Below, in pieces: positions 63,603-64,000 of a DNA stretch of 64,000 bases. Each line of letters opens with the position of its first letter. Positions within the stretch are counted from its first letter, which is position 1. A program made the translations under genes and the position numbers. The stretch comes from Odobenus rosmarus divergens (Eukaryota > Chordata > Mammalia > Carnivora > Odobenidae): contig NW_004451517.1 of the NCBI RefSeq assembly GCF_000321225.1, positions 620,001 through 684,000 on the forward strand, in the 5' to 3' direction. The notes beneath the pieces were generated by a model. The model did not search any database. It saw only the letters and a list, made by a program, of their open reading frames with translations, and had not been told where the DNA came from.

Positions 63603-63812
63603 GTAGAGTTTCTCTCCCTCGGCACTGCTGACATCTGGGGCTGGCTCCTTCTCTGTTGGGAGGTCATCCTGAGCACCGTACAATGTCTAGCACCATCCCT
63701 GACCTCTACCCACTAGATGGAGAAGCACCTCCCTCAAGTCGTAAAACCCCAGAATGTTTCCAGACCTTGATACGTGTCCCTGGGAAGCAGAGACACCTCC
63801 AGTTTCAATGCA
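63603..63812 (-). mobile_element. hAT-type miniature transposon (MER20-like) inside the L1
   Basis: GAGTTTCTCTCCCTCGGCAC, 'gctgacatctggggctggct', 'gacctctacccactagatgg', 'ccccagaatgtttccagacc', CCAGTTTCAATGCACTG. It splits the L1 3' region. Confidence 0.82.
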
Positions 63813-63975
63813 CTGAGATAAAAGGCAGCACAGGGGAGTTCTGGGGGGCACTGGAGCTGTTCTGCATCTTGATCGAAGTGGTGATCACATCAGTGTATAC
63901 ATTTGTGAAGACTCACACATCTGTATTCAAGATGTTCGTTTAAACACTAAAATTAAAAAAAACAAAAACAAACTC
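63813..63975 (+). mobile_element. L1 3'UTR remainder
   Basis: 'tctgcatcttgatcgaagtg', GTGATCACATCAGTGTATAC, 'gaagactcacacatctgtat', then an A-rich end. It continues the L1 broken by the MER20-like element. Confidence 0.8.
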
Positions 63976-64000
63976 AAAACCAAAACAGAATTAAAACATC

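Larger units (their letters stand above)
55223..64000 (+). other. BMP7: BMP7 intron 3, 5' portion
   Basis: Sequence after the exon 3 donor shows no further BMP7 exon, so intron 3 is at least 8.8 kb long and leaves the window on the right. It carries only ancient repeats plus a CpG-rich segment near 61.3 kb. Confidence 0.9.

Overview
This window is nuclear DNA from a mammal, almost certainly a carnivoran. Twelve tRNA-derived Can-SINE copies are present, with a lysine-tRNA-like head, a CT-rich body and an AATAAA-type A-rich tail. Their sequence is closer to the type seen in non-canid caniforms (bears, seals, mustelids) than to the young dog SINEC_Cf or the cat forms. The species call is an inference from memory of these consensus sequences.

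Only one protein-coding gene can be supported: BMP7 (bone morphogenetic protein 7, OP-1), on the + strand. Exon 2 lies at 27861-28053 (193 bp) and exon 3 at 55074-55222 (149 bp). Both encode the prodomain, have canonical AG/GT borders and join in frame (phase 1, then phase 2, then phase 1). Positions 1-27860 are the 3' part of intron 1, 28054-55073 is the whole of intron 2 (about 27 kb), and 55223-64000 is the 5' part of intron 3. Exon 1 and exons 4-7, including the mature ligand, are outside the window.

The rest is intronic. Positions 1-2340 form a block free of recognisable repeats, rich in retained CpG and homeobox-type AT motifs, which looks like regulatory DNA. Positions 2.3-24 kb carry most of the SINEs, several L1 3' ends, MIRs, hAT-type miniature transposons and MaLR-type LTR relics. 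Positions 24-39 kb contain ancient repeats only, exon 2, and a large trinucleotide-based array at 32.0-32.8 kb. Positions 39-42 kb hold L1 relics, two SINEs and a CA-rich array bracketed by a 31-bp direct repeat. Positions 42-64 kb have no SINE and carry relics of L1, L2, MIR and hAT elements, a tetranucleotide-based higher-order array at 53.5-54.3 kb, exon 3, and a CpG/GGC-rich segment at 61.2-61.5 kb.

No operon, CRISPR array, RNA gene, intact transposon or second gene was found. The long open frames in the window are mostly translations of tandem arrays. The most useful leads are the candidate regulatory blocks (1-2340, 4085-4330, a SOX-type palindrome at 18211, 23400-23980, 37370-37800, 51440-52060, 61195-61470), an extra cysteine in the BMP7 prodomain, the organisation of the three arrays, and an exact 36-bp duplication 3 kb apart in intron 3. 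I saw nothing that amounts to a new biological system.
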